Shown one piece after another: positions 1-8,341 of a stretch of 64,000 nt of DNA (the stretch's first letter is position 1; every line of letters starts with the position of its first letter). A model generated the notes under the pieces. That model was not told the origin of the DNA, did not search any database, and saw only the letters and a list, made by a program, of their open reading frames with translations. A program made the position numbers and the translations under genes. This stretch comes from JBHFEI01 sp041928815 (lineage in GTDB: Bacteria; Pseudomonadota; Alphaproteobacteria; Rhizobiales; Rhizobiaceae), in the NCBI RefSeq assembly GCF_041928815.1, contig NZ_JBHFEI010000005.1:62001-126000 (forward strand), read 5' to 3'.

Positions 1-535
<535 letters not shown>

Positions 536-680
536 AAAGTCTATCCCTCTTGCGATCCATAATCGAGCGGGACTTCCGGCGCGGCCGACGCCCATCCCTC
601 GGGCGCAAGGCATTAACCCTCAAAAGGTAAAATATCAACCAATACTTTTGGACGAAGCAATTTCAAACGGTTAGATATAA

Positions 681-706
681 AAATTCTTACGTAAACGTAA
701 GAATTT
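681..706 (-). terminator. perfect 11-bp inverted repeat between zapE and mdh (terminator or operator)
   Basis: Arms AAATTCTTACG and CGTAAGAATTT flank a 4-base loop. On the minus strand the hairpin lies 15 bp after the zapE stop and runs into TTTTTATAT, so it can act as a weak AT-rich intrinsic terminator. It is also about 146 bp upstream of the mdh start, and its inner TTACGTAAACGTAA looks like a repressor operator. The sequence does not settle which role applies. Confidence 0.45.
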
Positions 707-720
707 CCGACATGGTTCCG

Positions 721-1935
721 TCATGTTCCGGCGCTGTTCGGGCGCGAATGCCACGACGCGCCCTGCATCTCGATCAGCCGCGACACGGTCCGGTCGAACT
801 CGAACCCCTCGGTGCCGCGCCGGCCCGCCAGCAGATCCTGCGGCGCGGCGGCGGCGGACGCGTAAAGCCGGGCGCCGCGATCGTAGAGGGTGTCGACGAG
901 CAGGATGAAGCGCTTGGTCTCGTTGCGCCGGTCCGGATCGAGCAGGGGGACATGTTCGAGGAAGAGCGTGTCGTAGCGCTCGAGGATGGCAAGATAATCG
1001 GCGGCGGCAAGCGGCGCCTCGCACAGATCGGCGAAGGAGAAGCGGGCGGCGCGGCCCGCGGCGAGCGGCACCGGGATGGCGCGCCCCTTGCGCGGGACGT
1101 CGGAGGGGGCGGGCGTGATACCCGCCGTCTCGCGCCGCCAGGCCCGTTCGATCGCCGCATCGGCCGCCGGTCCGAGCGGATGGCTCCAGACCGGTCCTCC
1201 CGCCTCCTTCTCGAGCCGGTAGTCTGTCGGGGAATCGATCGGCACGATATCGGCATGCGCCTTCAGGAGATCGATGAAGGGCAGGAACAGTCCGCGATTG
1301 AGCCCGTCGCGGTAAAGATCGTCCGGCGCGACGTTCGATGTCGCGACCAGCACGCAGCCCTTGGCGAAGAGTTCGGCGAAAAGCCGCGACAGGATCATCG
1401 CATCGGCAATGTCGGTGACGGTGAATTCGTCGAAACAGACGAGCCGCGCCTCGGCATGAAGGGCGGCGGCGACGGGAGGGATCGGGTCGGCCTGCCGGGT
1501 CTCCCCGCTCTTCAGTCGGCGGCGATGGGCGGCGATCCGCTCGTGAACATCCGCCATGAAGGCATGGAAATGGGCACGGCGCTTGCGCTCGATCGGCACC
1601 GTCTCGAAGAACAGATCCATCAGCATGGTCTTGCCGCGCCCGACGCCGCCATGGATATAGAGCCCCTTGACCGGCGGCTGCTCCTTCTTGCGCGAGGCGA
1701 ACAGCCAGCCGAGCGCATTCGACTTGCGCGACGGCCGGCCGGCGACGAGTTCCGCGCAAAGCACGTCCAGGCGGCGGGCGAGCTTCATCTGCACCGGATC
1801 GGCCGACAGCGCGCCTTCGGCGATGCAGGCGGCGAGAATACGGGAAACACTGTCTTCGGAATGGGGCAAGCGAAGGTCCGTCACCGTCTGGCGCGTGGGC
1901 GGCTGGCCGGAAAGGCCGCCGCGCGGGCGTGACAC
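721..1935 (-). CDS. zapE: cell division protein ZapE / AFG1-family ATPase
   Basis: A 404-aa P-loop ATPase of the AFG1/ZapE family (COG1485). ZapE affects Z-ring function in E. coli, and yeast Afg1 acts in quality control of respiratory proteins. Walker A HGGVGRGKT lies near residue 95-103, Walker B LVCFDEF near 165, and the protein ends in the family arginine-rich C-terminal region. The chosen start is GTG (MSRPRGG); no closer ATG fits the family N-terminus. Its position immediately upstream of mdh in the same direction is conserved in rhizobia. Confidence 0.93.
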   Translation of the reverse strand: MSRPRGGLSGQPPTRQTVTDLRLPHSEDSVSRILAACIAEGALSADPVQMKLARRLDVLCAELVAGRPSRKSNALGWLFASRKKEQPPVKGLYIHGGVGRGKTMLMDLFFETVPIERKRRAHFHAFMADVHERIAAHRRRLKSGETRQADPIPPVAAALHAEARLVCFDEFTVTDIADAMILSRLFAELFAKGCVLVATSNVAPDDLYRDGLNRGLFLPFIDLLKAHADIVPIDSPTDYRLEKEAGGPVWSHPLGPAADAAIERAWRRETAGITPAPSDVPRKGRAIPVPLAAGRAARFSFADLCEAPLAAADYLAILERYDTLFLEHVPLLDPDRRNETKRFILLVDTLYDRGARLYASAAAAPQDLLAGRRGTEGFEFDRTVSRLIEMQGASWHSRPNSAGT

Positions 1936-1998
1936 GAAATCGATGCGCTGCGCGGGGCCTCTGGTGCCGCCGCCGTCACCGGCAGGTCATGCCGGCGA

Positions 1999-2547
1999 TC
2001 AGCGGCTGAGGCTGACGGACTGGCCGCTGTTGGTCGAGCCGTCGAAGCGCGATTCGGCCGATTTGTAGAGGCGCGCGATCGGGTTGCCGTCGCGGTCCTT
2101 CAGCACGACCTGCTTGCCGCTGACCTCCCAGGAGCCCATCGCGGTCAGTTCGCCGGCACAGCCGCGGGTGCCGCCGCGCGAACCGCTGCCGAGATTGGTC
2201 AGCGTCAGGAACATGTCGCAGGAGCTTCCCGCCGCCTGGACGCGCCAGTTGCCGACCATCGCTTCCTTCTTGACGTCGAGTGCCGCGGCCGCGGCAGGAC
2301 TGGCGGCGGCGACCTGCGTTCCGTCCTGGGGCAGCGCCGGATCGGCGGTCGCGGTCACCGGCGGTGCGGGAAACTGCGAGGGATCGCCCGTCGGCGCGGC
2401 AAGCTGGCCGGACTGCACCGCCGGCACCGGCTGCGCCTGGACCGGGGCCACCGTCTCGCGCCCGCCGAAATCACCCATCGATGTCCGCTGGCATCCCGCG
2501 AGCGCACCGATGAGCATCAGCCCGAGAACCGCCTGTGTCGCCCGCAT
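1999..2547 (-). CDS. omp19: Omp19-like outer-membrane lipoprotein, AprI/Inh-type protease inhibitor
   Basis: A 182-aa lipoprotein. The signal peptide ends in a lipobox, GALAGC, so Cys19 is the predicted lipidated residue. A Pro/Ala/Gln-rich linker (about residues 20-90) leads to a compact C-terminal domain with two cysteines (SCDMF, RGCAGEL) and the family ending RFDGSTNSGQSVSLSR. This matches remembered Brucella Omp19, which protects against host and other proteases, and the AprI/Inh beta-barrel inhibitors. It sits between sdhB and zapE on the same strand. Target protease unknown. Confidence 0.88.
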   Translation of the reverse strand: MRATQAVLGLMLIGALAGCQRTSMGDFGGRETVAPVQAQPVPAVQSGQLAAPTGDPSQFPAPPVTATADPALPQDGTQVAAASPAAAAALDVKKEAMVGNWRVQAAGSSCDMFLTLTNLGSGSRGGTRGCAGELTAMGSWEVSGKQVVLKDRDGNPIARLYKSAESRFDGSTNSGQSVSLSR

Positions 2548-2685
2548 CTCGTCACTCCCCGCGTCCAGTCCCGAAAACCTGTCGTTGCCCTAGTATAGGC
2601 CGACCGAACCGTAAATACAGATTTGACGTGTCGCCACAACCTGATTCTTTAGGATCGTGTGATATCGGGGAAACAGTCGCGCCGG

Positions 2686-3465
2686 TCAGACGCGCCGTTC
2701 CACCATCATCTTCTTGATCTCGCCGATCGCCTTGGCCGGATTGAGACCCTTCGGACAGGCCTGCGCGCAGTTCATGATCGTGTGGCAGCGGTAGAGGCGG
2801 AACGGATCCTCGAGGTTGTCAAGGCGCTCACCCTTGGCTTCATCCCTCGAGTCGATCAACCAGCGGTAGGCCTGCAGCAGCACGGCGGGCCCGAGATAGC
2901 GGTCGCCGTTCCACCAGTAGCTCGGACAGGAGGTCGAACAGCAGGCGCACAGGATGCACTCGTAGAGGCCGTCGAGCTTCAGCCGGTCCTCGTGGCTCTG
3001 CTTCCACTCCTTGGCCGGCGTCGGCGACACGGTCTTGAGCCAGGGCTCGATCGAGCGGTGCTGCGCATAGAAGTTGGTGAGATCCGGCACGAGGTCTTTC
3101 ACGACCGGCATGTGCGGCAGCGGATAGACCTTGATCGCCCCGTCGACGTCGTCCATGCCCTTGGTGCAGGCAAGCGTGTTGGTGCCGTCGATGTTCATGG
3201 CGCAGGAGCCGCAGATGCCCTCCCTGCAGGAGCGGCGCAGCGTCAGCGTCGGGTCGATCTTGTTCTTGATGTAGAGCAGCCCGTCGAGCACCATTGGTCC
3301 GCAATCGTCGACATCGATATAGAACGTGTCGATCGACGGGTTCTTCCCGTCGTCCGGGCTCCAGCGATAGACGCGGAATTCCCGCGTCTTCGCGGCACCC
3401 GCCGGCTTCGGCCAGACCTTGCCCTCGGTCATCTGCGAATTCTTGGGGAGAGCGAGTTCAACCAT
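2686..3465 (-). CDS. sdhB: succinate dehydrogenase iron-sulfur subunit
   Basis: A 259-aa subunit of complex II that passes electrons from the SdhA FAD to quinone. All three cluster motifs are present: 2Fe-2S (CREGICGSC with a later Cys), 4Fe-4S (CILCACCSTSCP) and 3Fe-4S (CHTIMNCAQACPKGLNP). Length is normal for Rhizobiales. It is the last gene of sdhC-D-A-B, starting 13 bp after the sdhA stop. Confidence 0.98.
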   Translation of the reverse strand: MVELALPKNSQMTEGKVWPKPAGAAKTREFRVYRWSPDDGKNPSIDTFYIDVDDCGPMVLDGLLYIKNKIDPTLTLRRSCREGICGSCAMNIDGTNTLACTKGMDDVDGAIKVYPLPHMPVVKDLVPDLTNFYAQHRSIEPWLKTVSPTPAKEWKQSHEDRLKLDGLYECILCACCSTSCPSYWWNGDRYLGPAVLLQAYRWLIDSRDEAKGERLDNLEDPFRLYRCHTIMNCAQACPKGLNPAKAIGEIKKMMVERRV

Positions 3466-3478
3466 GATCGTTTCTCCT

Positions 3479-5320
3479 TTAGTAGACGCGGGCCTTGGGC
3501 TCGATCTTGTGCGGATCGATGCCGTCGGCGATGAGTTCGGTATGGACCGGGCGGTAGTCGAGTTTCACCGCGCCCTTGGCATCGACCCAGGCGAGCGTGT
3601 GCTTGCGCCAGTTCTCGTCGTCGCGGCCGGCGAAGGGGCCAGATGTGTAGTCCTCGCGCGCATGGCTGCCGCGGCTTTCCTTGCGCGCCTCGGCGCCATA
3701 GACCGTGGTGATGGCGTTCGCCATCAGGTTTTCCAGTTCCAGCGTCTCGACGAGGTCGGAATTCCAGATCATCGAACGGTCGGTGACCTTGATGTCGGAG
3801 AGTTCGCCCCAGATCGCCGAAATGCGGCGGCAGCCCGACTCGAGCGATTCCTGCGTGCGGAAGACGGCGGCGTCCTCCTGCATGGTGCGCTGCATCTTTT
3901 CGCGCAGCACCGCGGTCGGCGTCGCGCCGCCGGCAAAGCGCAATCCGTCGAAACGCTCCATGATCCGGTCGCAGGCGGCCGTGTCGAGGGCGGGAATCGC
4001 GCCCGTCCGGTCGATCACCTCTGCCGCGCGGATCGCCGCGGCGCGGCCGAAGACGACGAGGTCGATCAGCGAGTTGGAGCCGAGGCGGTTTGCCCCGTGC
4101 ACCGAGGCGCAACCCGCCTCGCCGACCGCCATCAGGCCCGGCGCGATGCGCTCCGGATTGTCGCTGTCGGCGTTCAGCACCTCGCCCCAGTAGTTGGTCG
4201 GCACGCCGCCCATGTTGTAGTGGACGGTCGGCAGGACCGGGATCGGCTCGCGCGTGACGTCGACGCCGGCGAAGATCTTGGCGCTCTCGGAAATCCCGGG
4301 AAGACGCTCGTGCAGCACGGCCGGGTCGAGATGGTCGAGATGCAGGAAGATATGGTCCTTCGCCTTGCCGACGCCGCGACCCTCTCGGATTTCGAGCGTC
4401 ATGCAGCGCGAGACGACGTCGCGCGAGGCGAGGTCCTTGGCCGAGGGCGCGTAGCGCTCCATGAAGCGCTCGCCCTCGGAATTGACGAGGTAGCCACCCT
4501 CGCCGCGCGCGCCCTCGGTGATCAGACAGCCGGCGCCGTAGATGCCGGTCGGGTGGAACTGGACGAATTCCATGTCCTGCAGCGGCAGGCCGGCGCGGGC
4601 GATCATGCCGCCGCCGTCGCCGGTGCAGGTATGGGCCGAGGTGGCGGAGAAATAGGCGCGGCCGTAGCCGCCGGTCGCCAGCACGACCATCTTGGCCGAG
4701 AAACGGTGGATCGTGCCGTCGTCGAGGTTCCAGGCGACGACGCCGGTGCAGCGCCCGTCCGGCGCCATGATCAGGTCGAGGGCGAAATACTCGATGAAGA
4801 ATTCGGCATTGTTCCTCAGCGACTGGCCGTAGAGCGTGTGCAGGATGGCGTGGCCGGTGCGGTCGGCGGCGGCGCAGGTGCGCTGCACCGGCGGGCCGGC
4901 GCCGTAGTTCTGCATGTGGCCGCCGAAGGGGCGCTGGTAGATCTTGCCCTCTTCGTTGCGGGAAAACGGCACGCCGTAATGTTCGAGCTCGTAGACCGCC
5001 TTCGGCGCTTCCATCGCGAGGTACTGCATGGCGTCGACGTCGCCGAGCCAGTCGGAGCCCTTGACGGTGTCGTAGAGATGCCACTGCCAGCAGTCCGGCG
5101 TCATGTTCTGCAGCGAGGCGGCGATGCCGCCCTGTGCCGCGACCGTGTGCGAGCGCGTCGGGAAGACCTTGGTGATGCAGGCGGTCTTGAAGCCCTGTTC
5201 GGCCATGCCGAGCGTGGCGCGCAGGCCCGCGCCGCCGGCACCGACGACGACGACGTCGAAGGCATGGTCGACATACTGGTAGGCCCGGCCGTTGATGGCG
5301 GGCGAGGAGGTGAAGGCCAT
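3479..5320 (-). CDS. sdhA: succinate dehydrogenase flavoprotein subunit
   Basis: A 613-aa catalytic subunit that oxidises succinate to fumarate on the cytoplasmic face of the membrane. The N-terminal FAD Rossmann motif is VVVVGAGGAGLR. The RSHTVAAQGG motif contains His58, the expected covalent FAD attachment residue. The protein ends with the family C-terminal domain (YRPVHTE). The start ATG gives MAFTSSPAINGRAY, typical of alphaproteobacteria, and lies 7 bp downstream of the sdhD stop. The large open frame on the opposite strand is a codon-bias shadow. Confidence 0.98.
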   Translation of the reverse strand: MAFTSSPAINGRAYQYVDHAFDVVVVGAGGAGLRATLGMAEQGFKTACITKVFPTRSHTVAAQGGIAASLQNMTPDCWQWHLYDTVKGSDWLGDVDAMQYLAMEAPKAVYELEHYGVPFSRNEEGKIYQRPFGGHMQNYGAGPPVQRTCAAADRTGHAILHTLYGQSLRNNAEFFIEYFALDLIMAPDGRCTGVVAWNLDDGTIHRFSAKMVVLATGGYGRAYFSATSAHTCTGDGGGMIARAGLPLQDMEFVQFHPTGIYGAGCLITEGARGEGGYLVNSEGERFMERYAPSAKDLASRDVVSRCMTLEIREGRGVGKAKDHIFLHLDHLDPAVLHERLPGISESAKIFAGVDVTREPIPVLPTVHYNMGGVPTNYWGEVLNADSDNPERIAPGLMAVGEAGCASVHGANRLGSNSLIDLVVFGRAAAIRAAEVIDRTGAIPALDTAACDRIMERFDGLRFAGGATPTAVLREKMQRTMQEDAAVFRTQESLESGCRRISAIWGELSDIKVTDRSMIWNSDLVETLELENLMANAITTVYGAEARKESRGSHAREDYTSGPFAGRDDENWRKHTLAWVDAKGAVKLDYRPVHTELIADGIDPHKIEPKARVY

Positions 5321-5327
5321 GGCGTGT

Positions 5328-5708
5328 CTATCCTGCGAAGGCGATCTTCAGGATGGCGAACAGACAGAGCCCGCCGATGGCGATCGCAAAGAAGGTGTTG
5401 AGCATCAGGAGGGCGAGTTTCGCCATCTCCGCGTGAACGTAATCCTCGATGATCACCTGCATGCCGAGGCGCATGTGGATGACGGCCGACAGGATGACGG
5501 CGGACAGCACGACCGCGACGATCGGGTTGGCGATCGCCGCCGCCAGTTCCTCGTAGGGCGCGCCGGCATAGGTCGCGACGAAGAGGACGAAGAAGGTGAG
5601 CAGCGGCACGTTGGCGACGGCGGTCAGGCGCTGGCGCCAGAAATGCTCCGTGCCGTCCTTCGCCGAACCGAGGCCGCGGACCTTGCCGAGGGGGGTACGC
5701 ATGTCCAT
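5328..5708 (-). CDS. sdhD: succinate dehydrogenase membrane anchor subunit
   Basis: A 126-aa small hydrophobic anchor of complex II, beginning MDMRTPLGKVRGLGSAKDGTEH. It has three membrane segments and the family haem/quinone region with a His ligand (HMRLGMQVIIEDYVH). It lies 12 bp after sdhC and just upstream of sdhA. Confidence 0.96.
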   Translation of the reverse strand: MDMRTPLGKVRGLGSAKDGTEHFWRQRLTAVANVPLLTFFVLFVATYAGAPYEELAAAIANPIVAVVLSAVILSAVIHMRLGMQVIIEDYVHAEMAKLALLMLNTFFAIAIGGLCLFAILKIAFAG

Positions 5709-5720
5709 CGGGCAATCCTC

Positions 5721-6116
5721 CTAGATGCGGGCGATGAGGGCGACGACCCAGATCGCCACGGTGATCGCCGCCGAAACGACCGGCGAGAGGCGGGCGATCA
5801 TCGTGGCGAAATTCTTCTCGTATCCCCGGCCGACGTCCCAGAACATGTGCCGGATGCCGCCGACCATGTGATGGACGAGCACCCATGTGTAGGCGAAGAG
5901 CACGAGACGGCCGAGGATCGTGCCGAACAGCCAGCTCGCCCAGTCGTAATAGGCGGGGCCGGAGGCGGCGGCGATGAGCCAGAAGGCGACCAGCACCGTG
6001 CCGACATAGAGCGCGCCGCCGGTGATGCGGTGCACGATCGACATGAGCATGGTCGGGATGAGCTTGTAGACCTGGAGATGCGGCGAGAGCGGCCGGCTTT
6101 TGCTGACATTCGTCAT
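5721..6116 (-). CDS. sdhC: succinate dehydrogenase cytochrome b556 subunit
   Basis: A 131-aa membrane subunit and first gene of the sdh operon. It carries the SdhC signature SPHLQVYKL near the N-terminus, IVHRITGGALY, and HHMVGGIRHMFWD with the haem-ligand His. Three transmembrane segments are apparent. The upstream 297 bp hold two candidate regulatory palindromes, listed separately. Confidence 0.97.
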   Translation of the reverse strand: MTNVSKSRPLSPHLQVYKLIPTMLMSIVHRITGGALYVGTVLVAFWLIAAASGPAYYDWASWLFGTILGRLVLFAYTWVLVHHMVGGIRHMFWDVGRGYEKNFATMIARLSPVVSAAITVAIWVVALIARI

Positions 6117-6147
6117 GTGGACCTCGCAAGGGACGGTCCGGCTACTG

Positions 6148-6172
6148 CCTGAAAACAGACTTGATTTTCAGG
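6148..6172. promoter_or_regulatory. inverted repeat upstream of sdhC
   Basis: Perfect 8-bp arms CCTGAAAA and TTTTCAGG separated by 9 bp, 32-56 bp upstream of the sdhC start. It could be a regulator site or a hairpin in the 5' leader. No known regulator can be assigned by eye. Confidence 0.4.
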
Positions 6173-6209
6173 AAAAGTGTCGGATTGCGCACAATTCAGT
6201 CACCGGACG

Positions 6210-6273
6210 TTTAATCGGCCATGGGCGGGCCGACAAGGGCGTTTGCAGTGCGAAAGAAATTTAATCGATTAAA
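6210..6273. promoter_or_regulatory. repeated TTTAATCG element in the sdhC / 6414 intergenic region
   Basis: TTTAATCG occurs at 6210-6217 and again at 6260-6267, exactly 50 bp apart. The second copy is half of a perfect 14-bp palindrome TTTAATCGATTAAA (6260-6273). Spacing near five helical turns and the central CG dyad fit a repressor operator pair acting on the divergent promoters. The factor is unknown. Confidence 0.4.
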
Positions 6274-6413
6274 CATTTTAGGCATTTTGCCGCGCTCCCG
6301 AAGGTCCAGGCGTTAACGATAGCCGCGCTTTTCTTCCGCGTATCCGTGACTTTTGTCCAACCCTGCCCCAGATTGTGTTTAGGTTTTGTTAAGCGTCGCG
6401 AGGAGAATGCGTC

Positions 6414-6932
6414 ATGCCCAGCTTCCTGTCCGCACGATCGGTCGCCGCCGCAGGTCTGGCCGCGCTGATGGTCCTCACATCGTTTCAGACGGCCGGCGCG
6501 CGCGACCGGCATGACGGCGAGGGGCGTCGGTTTCATCACGAGCGCAGCGATCGCGGCTGGAGCGACCGGGGCGCGGAGGATCTGACACCGCTGCGCTACC
6601 GGAAGAAATACCGGCACCGCGACCGCGACTGGCATGGGGAGTACCGATACGAGCATCGCGGCCGCCACTCCGGTGAGCGCCTGACGCGGCGCGACCGCTG
6701 GCGCGAGCGCGAGGAGCGCCGGGTCCGCATTGAGGAGCGGGCGGAGCGCCGGCGCGGCTACGACGGCAACTTTTACGGCGGGGGCCTGCGCGCCTATCGT
6801 GAGAAGGGCGGCCTCTCCATCGATCGCGACACGTCCTACCGCGACGAGCGTCGCGGCAACGTCATCGTGGTCACGCCCGGCTACAATGACGGCTGCAGCT
6901 ACGAGGCCGGCGTCTGCGTCGTCCGGCCCTGA
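6414..6932 (+). CDS. secreted Arg/His-rich hypothetical protein
   Basis: A 172-aa protein of unknown function. A GAGGAG Shine-Dalgarno precedes the ATG. Residues 1-29 form a Sec-type signal peptide ending near AGA. The mature part is extremely basic and hydrophilic (many RDR, ERR and HRE clusters), with a Tyr/Gly region (GNFYGGGLRAYREKGG) and two C-terminal cysteines in YNDGCSYEAGVCVVRP that could form a disulfide. No catalytic motif is seen. It is divergent from sdhC and convergent with the methyltransferase gene, 3 bp away. A periplasmic or surface location is inferred. Confidence 0.75.
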   Translation: MPSFLSARSVAAAGLAALMVLTSFQTAGARDRHDGEGRRFHHERSDRGWSDRGAEDLTPLRYRKKYRHRDRDWHGEYRYEHRGRHSGERLTRRDRWREREERRVRIEERAERRRGYDGNFYGGGLRAYREKGGLSIDRDTSYRDERRGNVIVVTPGYNDGCSYEAGVCVVRP

Positions 6933-6935
6933 CCG

Positions 6936-7592
6936 TCAACGCCCCGCGGGGTCGAAACGCCAGACCGTGGTGCGCTTCACGTCGCCGTCCTCGAGCGCCC
7001 GGCTGACCGGGACGCTGTAGACGGCGAGCGCGGAGAGCCGCGCGCGGGGGCAGTAGGCGCGGCCGGGATCGCCGACCAGCACGTCGAGACCGGCCTGCGC
7101 CGAGGCCGAGAACCACGGCACGAGACGGGCGGCGAAATCCCGGTCGTAGAAGACGTCTCCCGCAAGCAGCACGTCCGCCTCGGGGACCGGGCCGATCACC
7201 TCGGCGCGCGACACCGAAAGCGAAACGCCGTTCAGCGCCGCATTGAGCCTCACCGCCGTTTCCGCCCAAGGATCGATGTCGACCGCGAGCACGCTGGCCG
7301 CGCCCGCCTTTGCCGCCGCGATCGCCACCAGGCCCGAGCCGGTGGCGAAATCGAGGACGGCACGGCCGCGAACCAGCGCGGGCGTGTCGAGGATATGACG
7401 GGCAAGCCCCTGTCCGCCGGCCCAGGCGAAGGCCCAGAAAGGCGGCGGCAGGCCGATCTCCTCCAGTTCCTCTTCCGTCTTCAGCCAGAGATCATGCGCC
7501 TCGCTCGCCAGATGCAGCCGGATTTCCGGCACATGCGGCGGCGCGAGCACCTCGGTATGGGCGCGGATGAAACGGTCGGGCTCGGTCTTCAC
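6936..7592 (-). CDS. class I SAM-dependent protein methyltransferase (ETFB / L7-L12 lysine methyltransferase-like)
   Basis: A 218-aa methyltransferase of the COG3897 / METTL20 type. Motif I is VLDFATGSGLVAIAAAKAGA and is followed by the acidic loop VDIDPWA. The post-I region LLAGDVFYD resembles the D/E-x-x-Y/F catalytic segment of this family. An Agrobacterium homologue is known to methylate ETF-beta and ribosomal protein L7/L12; substrate here is inferred only. The start is GTG, overlapping the upstream EVE gene stop by GTGA, so the two are translationally coupled. Confidence 0.82.
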   Translation of the reverse strand: MKTEPDRFIRAHTEVLAPPHVPEIRLHLASEAHDLWLKTEEELEEIGLPPPFWAFAWAGGQGLARHILDTPALVRGRAVLDFATGSGLVAIAAAKAGAASVLAVDIDPWAETAVRLNAALNGVSLSVSRAEVIGPVPEADVLLAGDVFYDRDFAARLVPWFSASAQAGLDVLVGDPGRAYCPRARLSALAVYSVPVSRALEDGDVKRTTVWRFDPAGR

Positions 7593-8020
7593 CGCGGCGG
7601 ATCGTCAAGGCCGCCCATGCGGCAGACTTCCAGATATTCCGCCTCGGTCACCGGCTGGACGGAGAGGCGCATCGAGGTGACGAGCGACATCTGCGACAGC
7701 GCCGGATTGGCCTTGATCGCCTTGAGCCCGACCGGGACGGGCATGTCGCGCACCGCGCGGATGTCGACGCAATCCCAGCGCGGATCGTCCTTCGCCGTCG
7801 AATCGGGATGGGAGAGCGCCGCGACCTCGACGATGCCGACGATCTCGAGCCCGTCGTTCGAGTGGTAGAAGAAGCCCTTGTCGCCGAGCGCCATCGCCCG
7901 CATGTTGTTGCGCGCCAGATAGTTGCGCACGCCCGCCCATTCGGTGCCGGCCGCGCCCGCCGCCTTCTGCTGGTCCCAGGACCAGGAGGCGGGCTCCGAC
8001 TTGTAGAGCCAGTAGGCCAT
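7589..8020 (-). CDS. EVE domain-containing protein
   Basis: A 143-aa single-domain protein (PUA-like EVE fold, formerly DUF55). It begins MAYWLYKSEPASWSWDQQ, contains GVRNYLARNNMRAM and ends near EYLEVCRMGG, all family hallmarks. EVE domains bind modified bases or nucleotides in DNA or RNA. The exact ligand is unknown. The ATG at 8018-8020 is chosen because it gives the conserved N-terminus and lies 5 bp after the YciI gene. The stop overlaps the methyltransferase start. Confidence 0.93.
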   Translation of the reverse strand: MAYWLYKSEPASWSWDQQKAAGAAGTEWAGVRNYLARNNMRAMALGDKGFFYHSNDGLEIVGIVEVAALSHPDSTAKDDPRWDCVDIRAVRDMPVPVGLKAIKANPALSQMSLVTSMRLSVQPVTEAEYLEVCRMGGLDDPPR

Positions 8021-8025
8021 GCGGT

Positions 8026-8319
8026 TCACGCCTCCGGCTTGTTGAACACCCAGTTCCACGGCCGGATCTCGACCGAGGCGAACAGCCCGGCCGCCGCATA
8101 GGGATCGGCGGCGGCGATTGCCTGCGCGTCCTCGATCGTGCCGGCGTCGAGCACGACGAGGCTGCCGTTCGGCTTGCCGTCGGCGTCGAGGAAGGGACCA
8201 GCGAAAGCGAGCCTGCCCTGCGCGTTCAGCCCGGTGAGGAAATCGACATGGGCGGGCCTCGCCTCCATGCGGACGGAAAGCGAGCCGGGCTTGTCGGTGC
8301 ACAGGACGGCAAACAGCAT
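8026..8319 (-). CDS. YciI family protein
   Basis: A 97-aa YciI-like protein with a ferredoxin-like alpha/beta fold. It begins MLFAVLCTDKPGS and carries the characteristic RPAHVDFL and GRLAFAGPFLD segments, with the putative active-site His in RPAHVDFL and an Asp further on. It ends ASVEIRPWNWVFNKP. Biochemical role in this lineage is unknown. It is in the tsaD-gpsA-yciI-EVE-methyltransferase run, 22 bp after gpsA. Confidence 0.93.
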   Translation of the reverse strand: MLFAVLCTDKPGSLSVRMEARPAHVDFLTGLNAQGRLAFAGPFLDADGKPNGSLVVLDAGTIEDAQAIAAADPYAAAGLFASVEIRPWNWVFNKPEA

Positions 8320-8341
8320 GGTCTTCTCCTTGGCGGTTCGG

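Noticed and set aside
3419..5401. 660-aa plus-strand frame
   Set aside because: Antisense to sdhA; no domain, and composition is typical of complement-frame shadows.
6261..6668. 135-aa minus-strand frame with a hydrophobic start
   Set aside because: Overlaps the secreted basic protein in antisense and runs into the sdh promoter region; no ribosome-binding site.
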